Origin: an uncultured Planctomycetales bacterium
GTDB lineage: Bacteria > Planctomycetota > Planctomycetia > Pirellulales > Thermoguttaceae
Assembly (NCBI GenBank): GCA_937889015.1
Contig: CALARR010000081.1
Location: 1 to 32,426, forward strand
Length of the DNA stretch: 32,426 bases
Direction: 5' to 3'
Shown here: one piece after another, positions 32,155 to 32,426 of the stretch
Layout of the letters: every line of letters starts with the position of its first letter
Position numbering within the stretch: position 1 is the first letter of the stretch
Notes under the pieces: generated by a model
Told to the model about the DNA's origin: nothing
Databases searched by the model: none
What the model saw: the letters and a program-made list of their open reading frames with translations, nothing else
Program-made: the position numbers and the translations under genes

Positions 32155-32426
32155 ATGCAGCGGCTTTTGTTGGCGACCGCCGTATTCTGCCTCCTGTTGG
32201 CGGCGGGCCCCGCCGCCTGGGCCCGAAAATGGACTTCCAGCGACGGCCGATTCTCGGTCGAGGCCGAACTGGTCGACTTCGCCGATGGCCAGGTGACGCT
32301 CAAGAAACCTGGCGGTGAGACGGTCTCGGTTCCGCTCTCGCGACTCAGCGTGGCCGATCGCCAGTTCGTGGTCGCCGCAACCAAGACGCCGAAGCCCCCG
32401 GCCAAGGGCACGCCTCGCGGCGGCAA
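32155..32426 (+). CDS. Secreted SHD1-domain protein (partial, cut by window end)
   Basis: The frame from 32155 is open to the window edge (90 codons). A signal peptide (MQRLLLATAVFCLLLAAGPA, cleavage near AWA) is followed by an SHD1 (Sla1 homology 1) domain, with RKWTSSDGRFSVEAELVDF and then the VTLKKPGGETVSVPLSRLS part. A Pro/Lys-rich stretch follows (ATKTPKPPAKGTP). SHD1 domains in planctomycetes occur at the start of many secreted proteins, often ahead of protease or unknown domains, and are a good lineage marker. The AAGGAGG box and promoter upstream fix the start. What follows the SHD1 domain is outside the window. Confidence 0.85.
   Translation, partial: MQRLLLATAVFCLLLAAGPAAWARKWTSSDGRFSVEAELVDFADGQVTLKKPGGETVSVPLSRLSVADRQFVVAATKTPKPPAKGTPRGG

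Overview
The window looks like chromosomal DNA of a high-GC planctomycete, probably Pirellulales-like. This is inferred from gene content, not from a marker gene. The signs are an SHD1-domain secreted protein, a DUF6807/PmoA-like protein, Tat-signal Gfo/Idh/MocA and PHP proteins, a Zn-ligand UroD-family methyltransferase homologue, NRG-type TPR arrays, a secreted carboxypeptidase-regulatory-like small protein, and many secreted beta-helix or propeller proteins. There is no rRNA, tRNA, CRISPR array or intact insertion sequence. Genes are dense and G/C-rich at third codon positions.

Layout. 1-2659 (- strand): a broken beta-helix fragment, a SixA-like phosphatase and a benzoylformate-decarboxylase-like ThDP enzyme. 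3050-7308 (+): a GntR/FCD regulator divergent from the ThDP gene, a likely intrinsic terminator, then a secreted DUF6807 protein, an alpha/beta hydrolase joined to it by a GTGA overlap, and a Tat-exported PHP metallohydrolase. 7309-7901 is non-coding and holds a cluster of seven short perfect hairpins and a G-quadruplex-type run. 7902-10623 (+): a small secreted protein, then ATP sulfurylase and a TauE/SafE exporter, driven by a near-consensus promoter whose -35 region lies in a perfect 37-bp tandem duplication. 10705-18670 (-): an NAD(P)-binding SDR, a BASS transporter, a radical SAM protein overlapping a secreted propeller glycosidase-like protein, a Zn-type UroD-family methyltransferase homologue, and a Gfo/Idh/MocA oxidoreductase. 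An AraC regulator (19225-20130, +) is divergent from the last.

20162-24431 (-): an 11-repeat TPR protein, a GGDEF-family protein whose signature is degenerate (AGQQF), and a thioredoxin-trypsin fusion with both active sites intact. 25182-26225 (+): a ROK kinase behind a strong sigma70-type promoter. 26275-26760 (-): a short secreted beta-helix protein. 27114-31820 (+): an RND efflux adaptor and permease without an outer-membrane channel gene. From 32155 the window ends inside an SHD1-domain gene.

How the genes may work together (inference). Two catabolic-looking modules stand out: GntR/ThDP enzyme/DUF6807/hydrolase/PHP, and AraC/Gfo-Idh/Zn-methyltransferase/propeller glycosidase/radical SAM/BASS. 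The second could process methylated or otherwise modified sugars. The sat-tauE pair suggests sulfur-oxyanion handling. The most unusual single items are the thioredoxin-protease fusion, the inactive-looking GGDEF protein paired with TPRs, the duplicated sat promoter, the hairpin cluster, and an unannotated 43-codon ORF at 18930-19061.
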